A DNA stretch of 64,000 nucleotides from Acidobacteriota bacterium (GTDB taxonomy: Bacteria > Acidobacteriota > Thermoanaerobaculia > Multivoradales > Multivoraceae): contig QQVD01000020.1 of assembly GCA_003388555.1 (NCBI GenBank), positions 55,769 through 119,768 on the forward strand, given 5' to 3'. Below, one piece after another: positions 33,619 through 43,282 of this stretch; position 1 is the first letter of the stretch; every line of letters begins with the position of its first letter. The notes under the pieces were generated by a model that saw nothing but the letters and a program-made list of their open reading frames with translations, was not told the origin of the DNA and ran no database searches. The position numbers and the translations under genes are program-made.

Positions 33619-33735
33619 GCCTCTGCCTTCTGCCTCTGCCTTCCGCCTCTGCCTTCCGCCTCTGCCTTCCGCCTCTGCATTCCGCCTCTGCATTCCGCCT
33701 CTGCCTTCCGCCTCTGCCTTCCGCCTCTACCTTCT
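33619..33735. repeat. Nine 13-bp tandem repeats, pyrimidine-rich
   Basis: The unit GCCTCTGCCTTCC occurs nine times with a few substitutions (two copies read GCATTCC, the last begins GCCTCTACC). Together with the G-rich heptamers next to it, it fills the space between the convergent dehydratase and gmd genes. One strand is almost pure pyrimidine plus G. Confidence 0.93.
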
Positions 33736-33752
33736 ACCCTTTTCCCTAATCC

Positions 33753-34826
33753 CTAACCCCCAGCCCCCAGCCCCTGGCCGCGGCCCCTCGCCCGCTCGAG
33801 GTCGGCGTCGACCATCATCTCGACGAGCTGCTCGAAGCTGACCTTGGGCTGCCAGCCGAGCTCGTCGCGGGCGCGGCTGGCGTCACCGAGCAGCGACTCG
33901 ACCTCCGCCGGCCGGAAGTACTCGGGATCGACCCGCACGCGCACCGAGCCGCCTTCGTCGACACCGACCTCCTCGACGCCGCTCCCCTGCCAGCGCAGCG
34001 GCTTGCCGATCCGCGCGAAGGCGAGGTCGCAGAACTCGCGCACCGAGTGGCTCTCGCCCGTGGCCACCACGTAGTCGTCCGGACGGTCGGCCCGCAACAT
34101 CCGCCACATCGCCTCGACGTAGTCTCCCGCGAAGCCCCAGTCGCGGCGCGCGTCGAGGTTGCCGAGCGATACCTGCTCCTGCAGACCCGTGGCGACCCTG
34201 GCCGCCGCCTTGGAGATCTTGCGGGTGACGAACTCCTCACCCCGACGCGGCGACTCGTGGTTGAAGAGGATGCCGTTGACCGCGAACATGCCGTACGACT
34301 CGCGGTAGTTCAGTGTCGCGTAGAAGGCGTAGGCCTTGGCGACGGCGTAGGGACTGCGCGGGTGGAAGGGCGTGCTCTCGGTCTGCGGGGACTCCACAAC
34401 CTTGCCGTACAGCTCCGACGACGAGGCCTGGTAGAAGCGGCTGCCCGGCACGAAGCGGCGCGCCGCCTCGAGCAGTCTGAGGCAGCCCAGCCCGGTCACG
34501 TCACCGGTCATCTCGGGAGTGTCGAAGGACACCTTGACGTACGACTGGGCGCCGAGGTTGTAGATCTCCTGCGGCTTCACCCTGGCGACGACGCCGTGCA
34601 ACGAGCCGCCGTCGGCGAGGTCGCCCTCGACGAGCCTGAAGCGTGGCTCGCCCGCCAGGTGGTCGATGCGGGCCGTGCCCTGCAGCGAGGTGCGGCGCGC
34701 CAGGCCGTAGACCTGGTAGCCCTCGGCGAGCAGCAGCTCGGCGAGGTAGGAGCCGTCCTGGCCGGTGACGCCGGTGATCAGCGCCACCTTTTCGCGGCCC
34801 GCAGCCGCTCCATCACCGCTCGTCAT
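33753..34826 (-). CDS. gmd: GDP-mannose 4,6-dehydratase
   Basis: An extended SDR enzyme that converts GDP-mannose to GDP-4-keto-6-deoxymannose, a precursor of GDP-fucose, GDP-rhamnose and perosamine. The 357-residue protein has [19 protein letters not shown] (residues about 15-33), [15 protein letters not shown], the catalytic region [12 protein letters not shown] and [12 protein letters not shown] (YxxxK), [18 protein letters not shown] and [17 protein letters not shown]. The start lies 14 nt after ribBA with GAGG upstream, so ribBA-gmd may be cotranscribed. The C-terminal glycines are encoded at the margin of the repeat region. No fcl/rmd reductase gene is in the window. Confidence 0.95.
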   Translation of the reverse strand: MTSGDGAAAGREKVALITGVTGQDGSYLAELLLAEGYQVYGLARRTSLQGTARIDHLAGEPRFRLVEGDLADGGSLHGVVARVKPQEIYNLGAQSYVKVSFDTPEMTGDVTGLGCLRLLEAARRFVPGSRFYQASSSELYGKVVESPQTESTPFHPRSPYAVAKAYAFYATLNYRESYGMFAVNGILFNHESPRRGEEFVTRKISKAAARVATGLQEQVSLGNLDARRDWGFAGDYVEAMWRMLRADRPDDYVVATGESHSVREFCDLAFARIGKPLRWQGSGVEEVGVDEGGSVRVRVDPEYFRPAEVESLLGDASRARDELGWQPKVSFEQLVEMMVDADLERARGRGQGLGAGG

Positions 34827-34840
34827 CGCCGTCGCCTCAT

Positions 34841-36073
34841 TCAGACCAGCTTGAGCAGGTGCCCCAGCTTGTCGCGCTTGGTGCGCAGGTACTCACGGCT
34901 CGAGTCGGTGGGGGCGACCTCGAGGGACACGCGCTCGACGATCTCCAGGCCATAGCCGGAGAGCCCGATGTACTTCAGCGGATTGTTGGTCATCAGGCGG
35001 AGCTTGCCCAGGCCCAGCGAGCGCAGGATCTGGGCGCCGATGCCGTAGGTGCGGTGGTCGGCGCGGAAGCCGAGCCGCTCGTTGGCCTCGACCGTGTCGT
35101 GACCCTGCTCTTGCAGCTCGTAGGCGCGCAGCTTGTTCATCAGTCCGATGCCACGCCCCTCCTGCAGCAGGTAGAGCAGCACGCCTCGCCCCTCGCGCGA
35201 GATCATCTCGAAGGCCTGCAGCAGCTGCGGCCCGCAGTCGCACCGCTCCGAGCCGAAGATGTCGCCGGTGAGGCACTGACTGTGCACCCGCACCAGGGTC
35301 GGAGTCTCGGCATCGATCTCGCCGAGCACCATCGCCACGTGCTCCTCACCGGTGACCTCGGAGCGGTAGGCGTGCATCACGAAATCCCCGAACGCGGTGG
35401 GGATGTGCGGCGCGGCGATCAGCTCGACCAGACTCTCGTTGCGCAGGCGGTACTCGATCAGGTCCTTGACCGTGATGATCGGCAGTCCGAAGCGCTCGCC
35501 GTAGGGAACCAGATCGGAGACCCGGGCCATGGTGCCGTCGTCGTTCATGATCTCGCAGATCACTCCGGCCGGGGCGAGGCCGGCGAGCACCGCCAGGTCG
35601 ACGGAGGCCTCGGTCTGACCGGCACGCTTGAGCACGCCGCCACGCCGGGCGCGGAGAGGGAAGACGTGCCCGGGACGCAGCAGGTCCTCGGGCCGGGTCC
35701 TGGGATCGATCGCGGTCAGCACCGTGGCGGCGCGATCGGCGGCGGAGATGCCGGTGGTCACCTTGCCGCGCGCCTCGATCGACACCGTGAAGGCGGTCTC
35801 GAACGGCGAGGTGTTGTCGCGCACCATCAGCGGCAGGTCGAGCTCGTCGCAGCGGTCCTCCGCCATCGCCAGACAGATCAGTCCGCGGCCGTGGGTGGCC
35901 ATGAAGTTGATCGCCTCGGGGGTCACCTTCTCGGCCGCGATCGCCAGGTCGCCCTCGTTCTCGCGGTCCTCGTCGTCGACGATGATCACGATGCCGCCGC
36001 GTCGGAACGTTTCGACGGCGTCTTCGATACGGGCGAATGGCGACGTCGCAGCGCCGCGCGCTTCTTCACTCAT
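34841..36073 (-). CDS. ribBA: Bifunctional 3,4-dihydroxy-2-butanone 4-phosphate synthase/GTP cyclohydrolase II
   Basis: Supplies both precursors of riboflavin. The N-terminal RibB domain (about 1-205) has [25 protein letters not shown] and [11 protein letters not shown]. The C-terminal RibA domain (about 210-410) has [21 protein letters not shown], with the three zinc cysteines, and [17 protein letters not shown]. The 410-residue length is normal. No FMN riboswitch was recognised in the 200-nt upstream gap. Confidence 0.96.
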   Translation of the reverse strand: MSEEARGAATSPFARIEDAVETFRRGGIVIIVDDEDRENEGDLAIAAEKVTPEAINFMATHGRGLICLAMAEDRCDELDLPLMVRDNTSPFETAFTVSIEARGKVTTGISAADRAATVLTAIDPRTRPEDLLRPGHVFPLRARRGGVLKRAGQTEASVDLAVLAGLAPAGVICEIMNDDGTMARVSDLVPYGERFGLPIITVKDLIEYRLRNESLVELIAAPHIPTAFGDFVMHAYRSEVTGEEHVAMVLGEIDAETPTLVRVHSQCLTGDIFGSERCDCGPQLLQAFEMISREGRGVLLYLLQEGRGIGLMNKLRAYELQEQGHDTVEANERLGFRADHRTYGIGAQILRSLGLGKLRLMTNNPLKYIGLSGYGLEIVERVSLEVAPTDSSREYLRTKRDKLGHLLKLV

Positions 36074-36193
36074 GGTGGTCTCTCTGGCGGGCGCCGGAGG
36101 CTCTGAGGCGACCCCTCCAGCTCATCGCTCGGCGCCTCGAAGCGGAATCCCGGCCTGACCCTGCGGGGGGCGCTCGCGCCACCCCTCGACGCA

Positions 36194-36202
36194 AACGTAG
36201 CA
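36194..36202 (-). promoter_or_regulatory. Possible extended -10 promoter for ribBA
   Basis: On the minus strand TGC followed by TACGTT resembles an extended -10 element about 120 nt before the ribBA start codon. A TTGCAG box upstream is only 13 nt away, too close for a normal -35. Weak pattern-based call. Confidence 0.28.
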
Positions 36203-36275
36203 GATTTCGGCGCTGCAACGGGCCCGGATTCCCGGCCTTCACGCACCGCGCCGGGAGTCGCCGCGGCCTCGGCCT

Positions 36276-37124
36276 TCACTCGCCCCAGCGCAGCTTCGAG
36301 CGCAGGCCGTCGTAGAAGGTGCGGCGGCCGGCGCGCACCAGGCGCACGCGATCGGGAGCGACGCGTACCTGCACCCGATCCTCGAAGCCGAGAGCCGTGC
36401 CCTCCTGACCGTCGAGGGTGAGGAAGACCTCCTCGTGGGGCGTCTCCAGGGTGATCTCGAGGGTGCTCGAGTCGGGCACCACCAGCGGCCTCAGGGTCAG
36501 GGTGTGCGGGCAGATCGGGGTGATCACGGCGACCCGCAGGCTCGGATGCACGATCGGCCCGCCGGCGGACAGGTTGTAGGCGGTGGACCCTGTCGGCGTC
36601 GACACGATCAGGCCGTCGGCGCGGTAGACCGCCACGTCACGATCGTCGATGCGCAGGTTCAGACGGATGATGCGCGCCAGCGCGCTCTTGTTGACCACCA
36701 CGTCGTTGAGCACCGCGAACTCGCTGACGGCGCCCTGCTTCTTCAGGTGGCGCACCAGCAGGAGAGCGCGCTCGTCGATCTCGAACCGCGAGGCGAGCAC
36801 CTCGACCAGGGTCGGATACAGCTCGCCGCGGCTGACCTCGGTGAGGAAGCCGAGCGTGCCCAGGTTCACCCCCAGGATCGGGCTGTCGCGCCCCAGCTCG
36901 CGGGCCACCGAGAGCAGGGTGCCGTCGCCGCCGAGCACCACCACCAGGTCGGCAGGCTCCTTCTCCGGCTCCTCCGGCTCCTCGTCGATCCCGAGCGCAC
37001 GACGCGTCGTGTGGTCGAGGCGAACCGCCACCGAACGCCGGCTCAGCCACTCGCGCAGCTCTCCAGCCAGCCGGATCGCCTCGCGGCTCTTCGGTTTCGC
37101 GAACACGCGCACCGAGCGGATCAC
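36276..37124 (-). CDS. nadK: NAD kinase
   Basis: Phosphorylates NAD to NADP. A 282-residue protein with the family motif VVVLGGDGTLLSVA (near residues 61-74), LGVNLGTLGFLTEV, VLNDVVVNKSALARI (Asp in place of the usual Glu after Asn), and the glycine-rich GLIVSTPTGSTAYNLSAGGPIVHP. The GTG at 37124 overlaps the tlyA stop (GTGA) and has GGGGAG upstream; the longer upstream frame is the non-coding shadow of tlyA. Confidence 0.95.
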   Translation of the reverse strand: MIRSVRVFAKPKSREAIRLAGELREWLSRRSVAVRLDHTTRRALGIDEEPEEPEKEPADLVVVLGGDGTLLSVARELGRDSPILGVNLGTLGFLTEVSRGELYPTLVEVLASRFEIDERALLLVRHLKKQGAVSEFAVLNDVVVNKSALARIIRLNLRIDDRDVAVYRADGLIVSTPTGSTAYNLSAGGPIVHPSLRVAVITPICPHTLTLRPLVVPDSSTLEITLETPHEEVFLTLDGQEGTALGFEDRVQVRVAPDRVRLVRAGRRTFYDGLRSKLRWGE

Positions 37125-37930
37125 GGCGCGCTCCCCGGCGCCGCTGCGGCCGGCGCGCCCGGCCGCAGGCGCAGGTGCGCCAGCGCTTCGCGGTTGCCCT
37201 TGGCGCCCGGAGTGTCGCAGTCGATGCGGCGCACCAGGTCGAGCCCGAGGGCCTGCAGGCGGCGCTCGACCTCGGCAAGGATCTCCAGCCTCACCTCGGG
37301 GTCGCGCACCACGCCGCCCTTGCCGACCTGACGCCGTTCGCCCTCGAACTGGGGCTTGATCAGCGGCACCACGTCGGCTGAGGGTTCGAGCAGGCTGATC
37401 ACCGCCGGGAGCACCTTGTGCAGGGAGATGAAGGAGACGTCGAGCACGGCGAGGGAGCACGCCTCGGGCACCTGGCTGCGACCGATGGCCCGGGCGTTGA
37501 CGCGCTCGAGCACCACCACCCGCGGGTCGGAGCGGAGCGAGGCGTCGAGCTGACCGTATCCGACATCCACGGCGTAGACGCGGCGGGCGCCGCGCTGCAG
37601 CAGGCAGTCGGTGAAGCCGCCGGTCGAGGCGCCGACGTCGATACAGGTGCGGTCGCGCGGATCGATGGCGAAGGCGTCGAGCGCCTGGGCGAGCTTGAGG
37701 CCACCGCGCGAAACGAACGGGGGCCGCTGGCGCACCTCGATCGCGGCGCCCTCCGGCACCGGCAGCCCCGGCTTGTCGAGCACCTGCCCATCGACCAGCA
37801 CCTCGCCCGCCATCACCGCCCGTCGCGCCTTCTCGCGCGATGCGAAGTGGCCGCTCTCGGTCAACACCACGTCGAGCCGCCGGCCGCCGGCCCGACCTCC
37901 GGGACGCTGGTGCCCGGCTGCGGCGCTCAT
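37121..37930 (-). CDS. tlyA: TlyA-family rRNA (cytidine-2'-O)-methyltransferase
   Basis: A 269-residue protein with an N-terminal S4 RNA-binding domain (RLDVVLTESGHFASREKARRAV, residues about 18-39) and a SAM methyltransferase domain (CIDVGASTGGFTDCLLQ, YAVDVGYGQLD, DVSFISLHKVLP, LIKPQFEGERRQVGKGGVVRD). TlyA proteins 2'-O-methylate ribosomal RNA cytidines; some are also described as haemolysins. It is coupled by 4-nt overlaps to ispA upstream and nadK downstream, a common bacterial order. Confidence 0.94.
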   Translation of the reverse strand: MSAAAGHQRPGGRAGGRRLDVVLTESGHFASREKARRAVMAGEVLVDGQVLDKPGLPVPEGAAIEVRQRPPFVSRGGLKLAQALDAFAIDPRDRTCIDVGASTGGFTDCLLQRGARRVYAVDVGYGQLDASLRSDPRVVVLERVNARAIGRSQVPEACSLAVLDVSFISLHKVLPAVISLLEPSADVVPLIKPQFEGERRQVGKGGVVRDPEVRLEILAEVERRLQALGLDLVRRIDCDTPGAKGNREALAHLRLRPGAPAAAAPGSAP

Positions 37931-38817
37931 CGGTCGCGAGCCACCAGGTAGTCGATCAGCGAGCGCAGCACGCCGCCGGAGAGCCGCAGCCGGGACTCCA
38001 GATCGAGGGCCCGTCGGTGCGTCTCCTGCTGCAGGCGCCGCGCCGCCGCCTCACCGAACAGCGCCGGGTAGGTCAGCTTGTGCGAGGCCTGGTCCTTGCC
38101 GGGCGTCTTGCCGAGGGTGGCCGCGTCGGCCTCGAGGTCGAGGAGATCGTCACGGATCTGGAAGAGCAGGCCGGCAGCCGCGCCGAGCTGTGCGGCCAGG
38201 TCGAGCCCCTCGTCGTCGGCTCCCGCCAGGCGCGCTCCGACCGTCAGGCTGGCCGCGATCAGGGCGCCGGTCTTGCGCCGATGGATCGATTCGAGAGCGG
38301 CCGGCGGATCGTCGGGCCAGTCGCCCTCGGCGGCGAGATCGTCGACCTGACCGCCGATCATCCCTCGCGATCCGACCGCACGGCAGACGTCCGCCACGTT
38401 GCCCAGCCGGGTCGCCGCGGACGCGGTCACCGGCGAGGTCGCCAGCACCTCCAGACCGAGGCCCAGCAGGGCGTCGCCGACCAGGATCGCCAACGCCTCG
38501 TCCCACACCTTGTGCACCGTCGGCCGACCGCGCCGGAGGTCGTCGTCGTCGAGCGCCGGCAGGTCGTCGTGCACCAGGCTGAAGGTGTGGATCAGCTCGA
38601 GCGCCGCGGCGGGCGCCAGCAGATCGACGCGCGACGCGCCGAGACTCTCGCCGATGGCCAGGACCAGCAGCGGGCGCACCCGCTTGCCGCCGGCGAAGAC
38701 GCTGTACCGCATCGCCTCGTGCAGCCGTCCGGGCTCGGTGTCGGCCGCCGGAAGCACCTCCTCCAGCGCCCGCTCGACGAGTGGCGCGACCTCCTCGCGG
38801 TAGGCGTCGAATCCCAT
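37927..38817 (-). CDS. ispA: Farnesyl/geranyl diphosphate synthase-type polyprenyl synthetase
   Basis: A 296-residue all-helical prenyltransferase joining isopentenyl diphosphate to allylic diphosphates. The first aspartate-rich motif is HDDLPALDDDDLRRG (about residues 82-96), the second is FQIRDDLLD (about 219-227), and GKRVRPLL and HRRKTGALI are family signatures. Length and sequence fit short-chain (C15) enzymes, supplying quinone and undecaprenyl lipid synthesis. It overlaps tlyA by ATGA. Confidence 0.93.
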   Translation of the reverse strand: MGFDAYREEVAPLVERALEEVLPAADTEPGRLHEAMRYSVFAGGKRVRPLLVLAIGESLGASRVDLLAPAAALELIHTFSLVHDDLPALDDDDLRRGRPTVHKVWDEALAILVGDALLGLGLEVLATSPVTASAATRLGNVADVCRAVGSRGMIGGQVDDLAAEGDWPDDPPAALESIHRRKTGALIAASLTVGARLAGADDEGLDLAAQLGAAAGLLFQIRDDLLDLEADAATLGKTPGKDQASHKLTYPALFGEAAARRLQQETHRRALDLESRLRLSGGVLRSLIDYLVARDR

Positions 38818-38863
38818 TTCTCGCTCTGGCCGCCAGGCGCACCGGAGCCCGGTGCGTCGGACG

Positions 38864-39124
38864 TCACTCCCCCCCGGGCTCGAGCACCGAGGCGGGCAGA
38901 GCCTCCTCGATGAGCATCACCGGGATGTCGGAGACGATCGGATAGAGCAGCTGCGACTCGCGGCAGAGCAGACCGCGCTCGACCTCGGGCGTCTCGCCCT
39001 GGAAGTGCTCCCTGTACCGTTCGACGAGACGGGCGCAGAGCTCGCGGGGGAGCTCGACGAGCTCGAGCTCGCCGTGGCTCTTCGGACAGACGAGGAGATC
39101 GAGCAGCTCACGATCGACGGCCAT
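38864..39124 (-). CDS. Trm112-like zinc-ribbon-type small protein
   Basis: An 86-residue protein of the Trm112/YcaR family: ELLDLLVCPKSHGELELVEL at the start and LLCRESQLLYPIVSDIPVMLIEEA at the end. Eukaryotic and archaeal Trm112 activate methyltransferases; the bacterial role is poorly known. Only one cysteine of the first pair remains (CPKS instead of CPxC), so zinc binding is doubtful. It begins 1 nt after the preceding stop (TGAAATG). Confidence 0.85.
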   Translation of the reverse strand: MAVDRELLDLLVCPKSHGELELVELPRELCARLVERYREHFQGETPEVERGLLCRESQLLYPIVSDIPVMLIEEALPASVLEPGGE

Positions 39125-39125
39125 T

Positions 39126-39650
39126 TCACGGACCTCCTGCGGACTTCGGCGGCAGCTGGATGCGCAACAGCAGGGAGTTGGTTCCCGGATTCAGATCGTA
39201 GAGGCTGGAGTTCGACAGGTGGTAGAAGCCGAGGCCGATCGTGCCGCCGGTGCGCCAGCGGCGCAGCAGCTCGATGCCGGAACGGAACTCGAGCGGGCCG
39301 CCGAGCTCCTTGCCCTTACCGCGCTCGTACAGGCTGACCGCCAGGCTCGGGGCCACCAGCCAGGCGCCGGAGCCGCCGAGCTCGAACGGCCGGCGCACCC
39401 CGAAGTAGCCGTAGTAGGACTCGTCGGCGGTGGCGTGCACTCCGGCATGGGGCACCAGCCCCCAGCGCCAGCGACCGAAACCGACGTCGACACCGAGCTC
39501 GACCGCCTCGTTGTCGCGCGAGAAGTCGATCACCCCGAGGCTGAATCCGACCTGTGCCGCCTCGGCGCCGGATCCGCCGACGAGCAGCAGCAGCGAAGCG
39601 AAGAGCAGCGCGGCGGGCGCGATCCGCCGGCCCGGTGTCGAGTCACCCAT
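39126..39650 (-). CDS. PagL-like lipid A 3-O-deacylase family outer-membrane protein
   Basis: A 174-residue protein with a signal peptide (hydrophobic about residues 13-30, ending near GAEAA) and a small beta-barrel. The C-terminal signature YHLSNSSLYDLNPGTNSLLL places His144 and Ser146 as the PagL-type catalytic pair (HxS); the third residue, Glu in Pseudomonas PagL, seems to be Asn here, as in many acyloxyacyl-hydrolase-like homologues. It would trim lipid A acyl chains in the outer membrane. The start at 39650 puts the signal peptide at the N-terminus. Confidence 0.78.
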   Translation of the reverse strand: MGDSTPGRRIAPAALLFASLLLLVGGSGAEAAQVGFSLGVIDFSRDNEAVELGVDVGFGRWRWGLVPHAGVHATADESYYGYFGVRRPFELGGSGAWLVAPSLAVSLYERGKGKELGGPLEFRSGIELLRRWRTGGTIGLGFYHLSNSSLYDLNPGTNSLLLRIQLPPKSAGGP

Positions 39651-39820
39651 CTGTCGATCCCCGTCGTCGGTGCGCGGTAGAACTCGATCACCGACCCACT
39701 TCTTCGACCGCCGTCGGCGCATCCGAGCGGCTTTTCTGGCAAGCTAGCAGACGCTGTCGTCGGGCACCAAGCGGGCCGTCCCGTGGGTCGCCGAGCACGT
39801 CTCGGCGCTCCTGCCCTCCT

Positions 39821-39841
39821 CCGTCATCCGTCATCCGTCAT
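39821..39841. repeat. Three 7-bp tandem repeats before the glycosyltransferase gene
   Basis: CCGTCAT occurs three times in a row, ending about 30 nt before the GTG start of the GT2 glycosyltransferase, so it lies in its promoter or leader region. Confidence 0.85.
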
Positions 39842-39871
39842 CCCCGTGCCCGAACCGTCCTGGACCTTCTC

Positions 39872-40777
39872 GTGAGCTCACCGTCCTCCATCGAGGAGTC
39901 GACCTCGAGTCCCTCCGCCGCCGAACGGCCGAAGATCTCGGCGATCGTCACCACCTTCAACGAGGAGCGGCACATCCGCGAGTGCCTCGAGTCGCTGGTC
40001 TGGTGCGACGAGGTGCTGGTGGTCGACTCGTTCTCGACCGATCGCACTCCGGAGCTGGTGCAGGAGTTCGACAACGTCCGCTTCGTGCAGCGGGTCTACT
40101 ACGGCTCCGCGTCGCAGAAGAACTGGGCGATGGACCAGACGACGCACGAGTGGATCCTGATCTTCGACGCCGACGAGCGCTGCACGCCGGCGCTGCGCGA
40201 CGAGATCCTGCGGCTCTTCGCCGGCGGCGATCCGCCGCACGATGCGTACACGATCAACCGGCGCGTCTTCTTCATGGGCGAAGTGATCCGCTTCTCCGGC
40301 TGGCAGCGCGACCGGGTGGTGCGCCTGCTGCGCCGCGGCGCCGGTCGCTATCCCAACCGCCGGGTGCACGCCGACATGGTGACCCGCGGTCCGGCACCCT
40401 GCCTCGAGGAGGCGATGGACCACCTGATGGTGGAGGACTTCGTCAAGTACGCACAACGCATCCAGAAGTACTCCTGGTGGGGCGCCGCGCAGGCCTGGAG
40501 GGAGGGCAAGCGCTCCGGCATGCTGCAGGTCGTCGGGCGCAGCTTCTGGCGCTTCGTGCGCACCTACTGCCTGCAGCTGGGCGTGCTCGACGGGATGCGC
40601 GGCATGGTCTTCTGCCTGCTGCAGGCCTACGGCACCTACCTCAAGTGGTCGTACCTGTGGTCGTGGCAGATCAACGAGCGGCTGGGTCAGGAGCCGAACC
40701 TGCCGATCTTCGACGAGAGCGAAGAGACCTGGCAGGGCCTGGCGGAGTTCGGCGCCCCGACCACTCTCGAGAGCTGA
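39872..40777 (+). CDS. Family 2 glycosyltransferase (LPS core/WaaE-like)
   Basis: A 301-residue GT-A fold glycosyltransferase: ISAIVTTFNEERHIRECLESL (about 22-42), VLVVDSFSTDRTPELV, NWAMDQTTHEWILIFDADERCTP with the DxD-type metal site DAD, and NRRVFFMGEVIRFSGW. The C-terminal part has amphipathic helices that could lie on the membrane. It resembles WaaE/KdtX-type enzymes that add glucose to lipopolysaccharide core. It stands alone on the plus strand. The GTG start has a weak ribosome site; no better in-frame start was found. Confidence 0.88.
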   Translation: MSSPSSIEESTSSPSAAERPKISAIVTTFNEERHIRECLESLVWCDEVLVVDSFSTDRTPELVQEFDNVRFVQRVYYGSASQKNWAMDQTTHEWILIFDADERCTPALRDEILRLFAGGDPPHDAYTINRRVFFMGEVIRFSGWQRDRVVRLLRRGAGRYPNRRVHADMVTRGPAPCLEEAMDHLMVEDFVKYAQRIQKYSWWGAAQAWREGKRSGMLQVVGRSFWRFVRTYCLQLGVLDGMRGMVFCLLQAYGTYLKWSYLWSWQINERLGQEPNLPIFDESEETWQGLAEFGAPTTLES

Positions 40778-40782
40778 GGCAG

Positions 40783-40796
40783 GCCGGCGAACCGGC
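40783..40796. terminator. Short hairpin between convergent genes
   Basis: GCCGG and CCGGC enclose a CGAA tetraloop in the 31-bp gap between the glycosyltransferase and the convergent ymdB-like gene. It could terminate either transcript; there is no T-run. Confidence 0.3.
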
Positions 40797-40808
40797 GCCG
40801 CGTCGCGA

Positions 40809-41594
40809 TCAGCCGGCGAACGGGATCAGCAGCGCCTCGATCGAGCGGGCGCGCCCGGTCTCGGCGTCGGCGTCGACGATGCAGGCCGCCACCCGCACGT
40901 CCCGCTTGGCCACCTCGAAGGGCGCGTTGCGCTGCAGGGCGAAGCGGCGCAGCACCTTGTCGTGGCGGAAGCCGATGATCGACTCGTAGGGACCGGTCAT
41001 CCCGACGTCGGTCTGCAGCGCGGTGCCGCCTGGGAGCACCCTCGCGTCGGCGGTGGGCACGTGGGTGTGGGTTCCGACCACGGCGGTGACCCGACCGTCG
41101 AGATGAAAGCCCATCGCCTGTTTCTCGCTCGTCGCCTCGGCGTGGAAGTCGACGAGCACGACGCGCACGTCGTCCGGCAGCCGCTCGAGCAGACGATCGG
41201 CGGCCTCGAACGGCGACGGCAGCGGCTTCATGAACACCTGCCCCTCGAGGTTGATCGTCGCGATCTTCTCGCCGGTGGCGGTCTCGCCGACGTACAGGCC
41301 GCTGCCCGGGTTACCTCGCGGGTAGTTCGCCGGGCGCAGCAGGTTGGGGTGCTGCTCGAGCAGCGACAGACCGTCCCGCTTGTCCCACACGTGGTTGCCG
41401 GTCGTGTAGCAGTCGATCTCCAGGTCGGCGAGCTCCTCGAGCACGCCCGGGTTGACGCCGAAGCCGCCGGCGGCGTTCTCGATGTTGACCACCGTGTAGT
41501 CGATCGATCGTTCGCTGCGCAGCTCGGGCAGCAGCTCGCGCAGGGCACGCCGCCCCGGGCGGCCGATCACGTCTCCGACGAACAGGATGCGCAA
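40809..41594 (-). CDS. YmdB-type metallophosphoesterase (TIGR00282 family)
   Basis: A 261-residue metallophosphoesterase of the family that includes Bacillus YmdB, a 2',3'-cyclic nucleotide phosphodiesterase. Metal-site motifs: ILFVGDVIGRPGR (residues 3-15), VNIENAAGGFGV, TTGNHVWD, LVDFHAEATSEKQAMG and VVGTHTHVPTAD. A TTG start at 41594 with GAGGAG six bases upstream gives the family's usual MRILFVGD beginning and is preferred over the GTG at 41642. It lies directly downstream of RNase Y, a conserved pairing. Confidence 0.92.
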   Translation of the reverse strand: MRILFVGDVIGRPGRRALRELLPELRSERSIDYTVVNIENAAGGFGVNPGVLEELADLEIDCYTTGNHVWDKRDGLSLLEQHPNLLRPANYPRGNPGSGLYVGETATGEKIATINLEGQVFMKPLPSPFEAADRLLERLPDDVRVVLVDFHAEATSEKQAMGFHLDGRVTAVVGTHTHVPTADARVLPGGTALQTDVGMTGPYESIIGFRHDKVLRRFALQRNAPFEVAKRDVRVAACIVDADAETGRARSIEALLIPFAG

Positions 41595-41646
41595 TGGAAA
41601 CTCCTCACTGCGAGCGGCGGTCTCAGGGCCTTCGAAGCTCACGGGC

Positions 41647-43212
41647 TCAGCGCGCGAACTCGACCGCGCGCGACTCGCGGATCACCGTCACCTTGATCTG
41701 GCCGGGATAGGTGAGCTCGTTCTCGATCCGCTTGGCGACGTCCTTGCTCAGCCACAGTGCCTTCTCGTCGCTGATCTTCTTGCAGTCGACGATGATCCGC
41801 ACCTCGCGGCCGGCCTGTATCGCGTAGCTCTTCTGCACTCCCTCGAACTCTCCGGCGATCTCCTCGAGCTTCTCGAGCCGCTTCATGTAGCTCTCGAGCA
41901 CTTCGCGGCGGGCTCCGGGGCGCGCCGCCGACAGCGCATCGGCTGCGGTCACCAGCACCGCCTCGACGGTCTCCGGCTCGTAGTCGCCATGGTGGCATGC
42001 CATGGCGTGCACCACCGCCTCGCTCTCTCCGTACTTGCGCAGCAGATCGATCCCGAGCTGCAGATGGGTGCCCTCCATCTCGCGATCCACCGCCTTGCCG
42101 ATGTCGTGCAGCAGGCCCGCCCGCTTGGCGACGTGCACGTCGACTCGCAGCTCGCCGGCGATGGTCGCCGCCAGGCGGGCGACCTCCTTGCTGTGCTGCA
42201 GGACGTTCTGCCCGTAGGAGGTGCGGAAGCGCAGCCGCCCCAGCAGCTTGACGAGCTCCGGATGCACCCCCGAGAGATTGAGCTCGAGCAGCGCGTTCTC
42301 GCCCTCCTCACGCACCCGCTGGTCGAACTCACCCTGCACCTTCTCGGCCACTTCCTCGATACGTGCCGGGTGGATGCGGCCGTCGCTGATCAGGCGCTCG
42401 AGCACCACCCGGGCGATCTCGCGACGGAAGGGATCGAAGCCCGAGAGGATCACCGCCTCGGGCGTGTCGTCGACGATCAGGTCGACACCGGTGGCCATCT
42501 CGAGCGCCCTGATGTTGCGTCCCTCACGACCGATGATGCGCCCCTTCATCTCGTCCGACGGCAGGTTCACCACCGAGACCGTCGTCTCGTTGACGTAGTC
42601 CGATGCCGAGCGCTCGATCGCCAGGCTGATGATGCGCTGCGCCTCGCGGGTGGCCTTCTCGCGCGCTTCGTCCTCGATACGCTTGACCAGATGCGAGGCC
42701 TCCACCCGCGCCTCGCCCTCGAGCGCCTCCATGAGCTCGCTGCGCGCCTGCTGTTGGGTGAGACCGGCGACCTGCTCCAGACGCGTCACCGTCTGGCGGC
42801 GCAGACGGTCGACGTCGGCCACCGCCGCCTCGCGCTCGCGGCCCACCCGCTCGACCTCCCGACTGCGCTCCTCCACCGCGGCCTGGCGTCGCTCCAGCTC
42901 CTCGCGCTCGCGGGCCAGGCCGTCGCGACCCGCCTCGAGGCGGCGCTGCAGTTCGTCGGCCTCGGAGCGCCGCCGCTTGGCGTCCTCCTCGGACTCGCTG
43001 CGCACGCGCAGCGCCATCTCCTTCGCCGCCAGATCCGCCTCGCGCAACCGCGCAGCGGCGTCGCGCTCGCTCTCCTCGAGGATGCGAGTCGCCTGGCGCC
43101 GGGCGCGCGAGGTGATGCGGCGCGCCGAACGCCGGACCCAGAGGAGCCAGACGAACGGTGTCGCCAACAGCCCCACCAGGGCGGCGAGCGCCAACCAGAC
43201 CGCGTCACTCAT
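41647..43212 (-). CDS. rny: Ribonuclease Y
   Basis: A 521-residue membrane-anchored endoribonuclease that starts mRNA decay. One N-terminal membrane segment (about 4-26), a long coiled coil (about 30-190, rich in Arg/Glu/Ala), a KH RNA-binding domain ([39 protein letters not shown]) and an HD domain ([30 protein letters not shown]) are in the usual order. The protein ends with [15 protein letters not shown], typical of the family. The 6S RNA and zapA lie upstream. Confidence 0.97.
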   Translation of the reverse strand: MSDAVWLALAALVGLLATPFVWLLWVRRSARRITSRARRQATRILEESERDAAARLREADLAAKEMALRVRSESEEDAKRRRSEADELQRRLEAGRDGLAREREELERRQAAVEERSREVERVGREREAAVADVDRLRRQTVTRLEQVAGLTQQQARSELMEALEGEARVEASHLVKRIEDEAREKATREAQRIISLAIERSASDYVNETTVSVVNLPSDEMKGRIIGREGRNIRALEMATGVDLIVDDTPEAVILSGFDPFRREIARVVLERLISDGRIHPARIEEVAEKVQGEFDQRVREEGENALLELNLSGVHPELVKLLGRLRFRTSYGQNVLQHSKEVARLAATIAGELRVDVHVAKRAGLLHDIGKAVDREMEGTHLQLGIDLLRKYGESEAVVHAMACHHGDYEPETVEAVLVTAADALSAARPGARREVLESYMKRLEKLEEIAGEFEGVQKSYAIQAGREVRIIVDCKKISDEKALWLSKDVAKRIENELTYPGQIKVTVIRESRAVEFAR

Positions 43213-43282
43213 GCACTCTCTCCGCGGGGAGAGAGGTCGGTCTCAGGAGAGCCGAAGCCGGCGCCAGTGCGCCGACCGCGCC

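Noticed and set aside
33546..33735. CRISPR array
   Set aside because: The repeats are directly adjacent with no unique spacers, the units are only 7 and 13 bp, and no cas genes are present.
36074..36275. FMN riboswitch upstream of ribBA
   Set aside because: The conserved RFN boxes, including the GACCGGCGGT segment, are absent.
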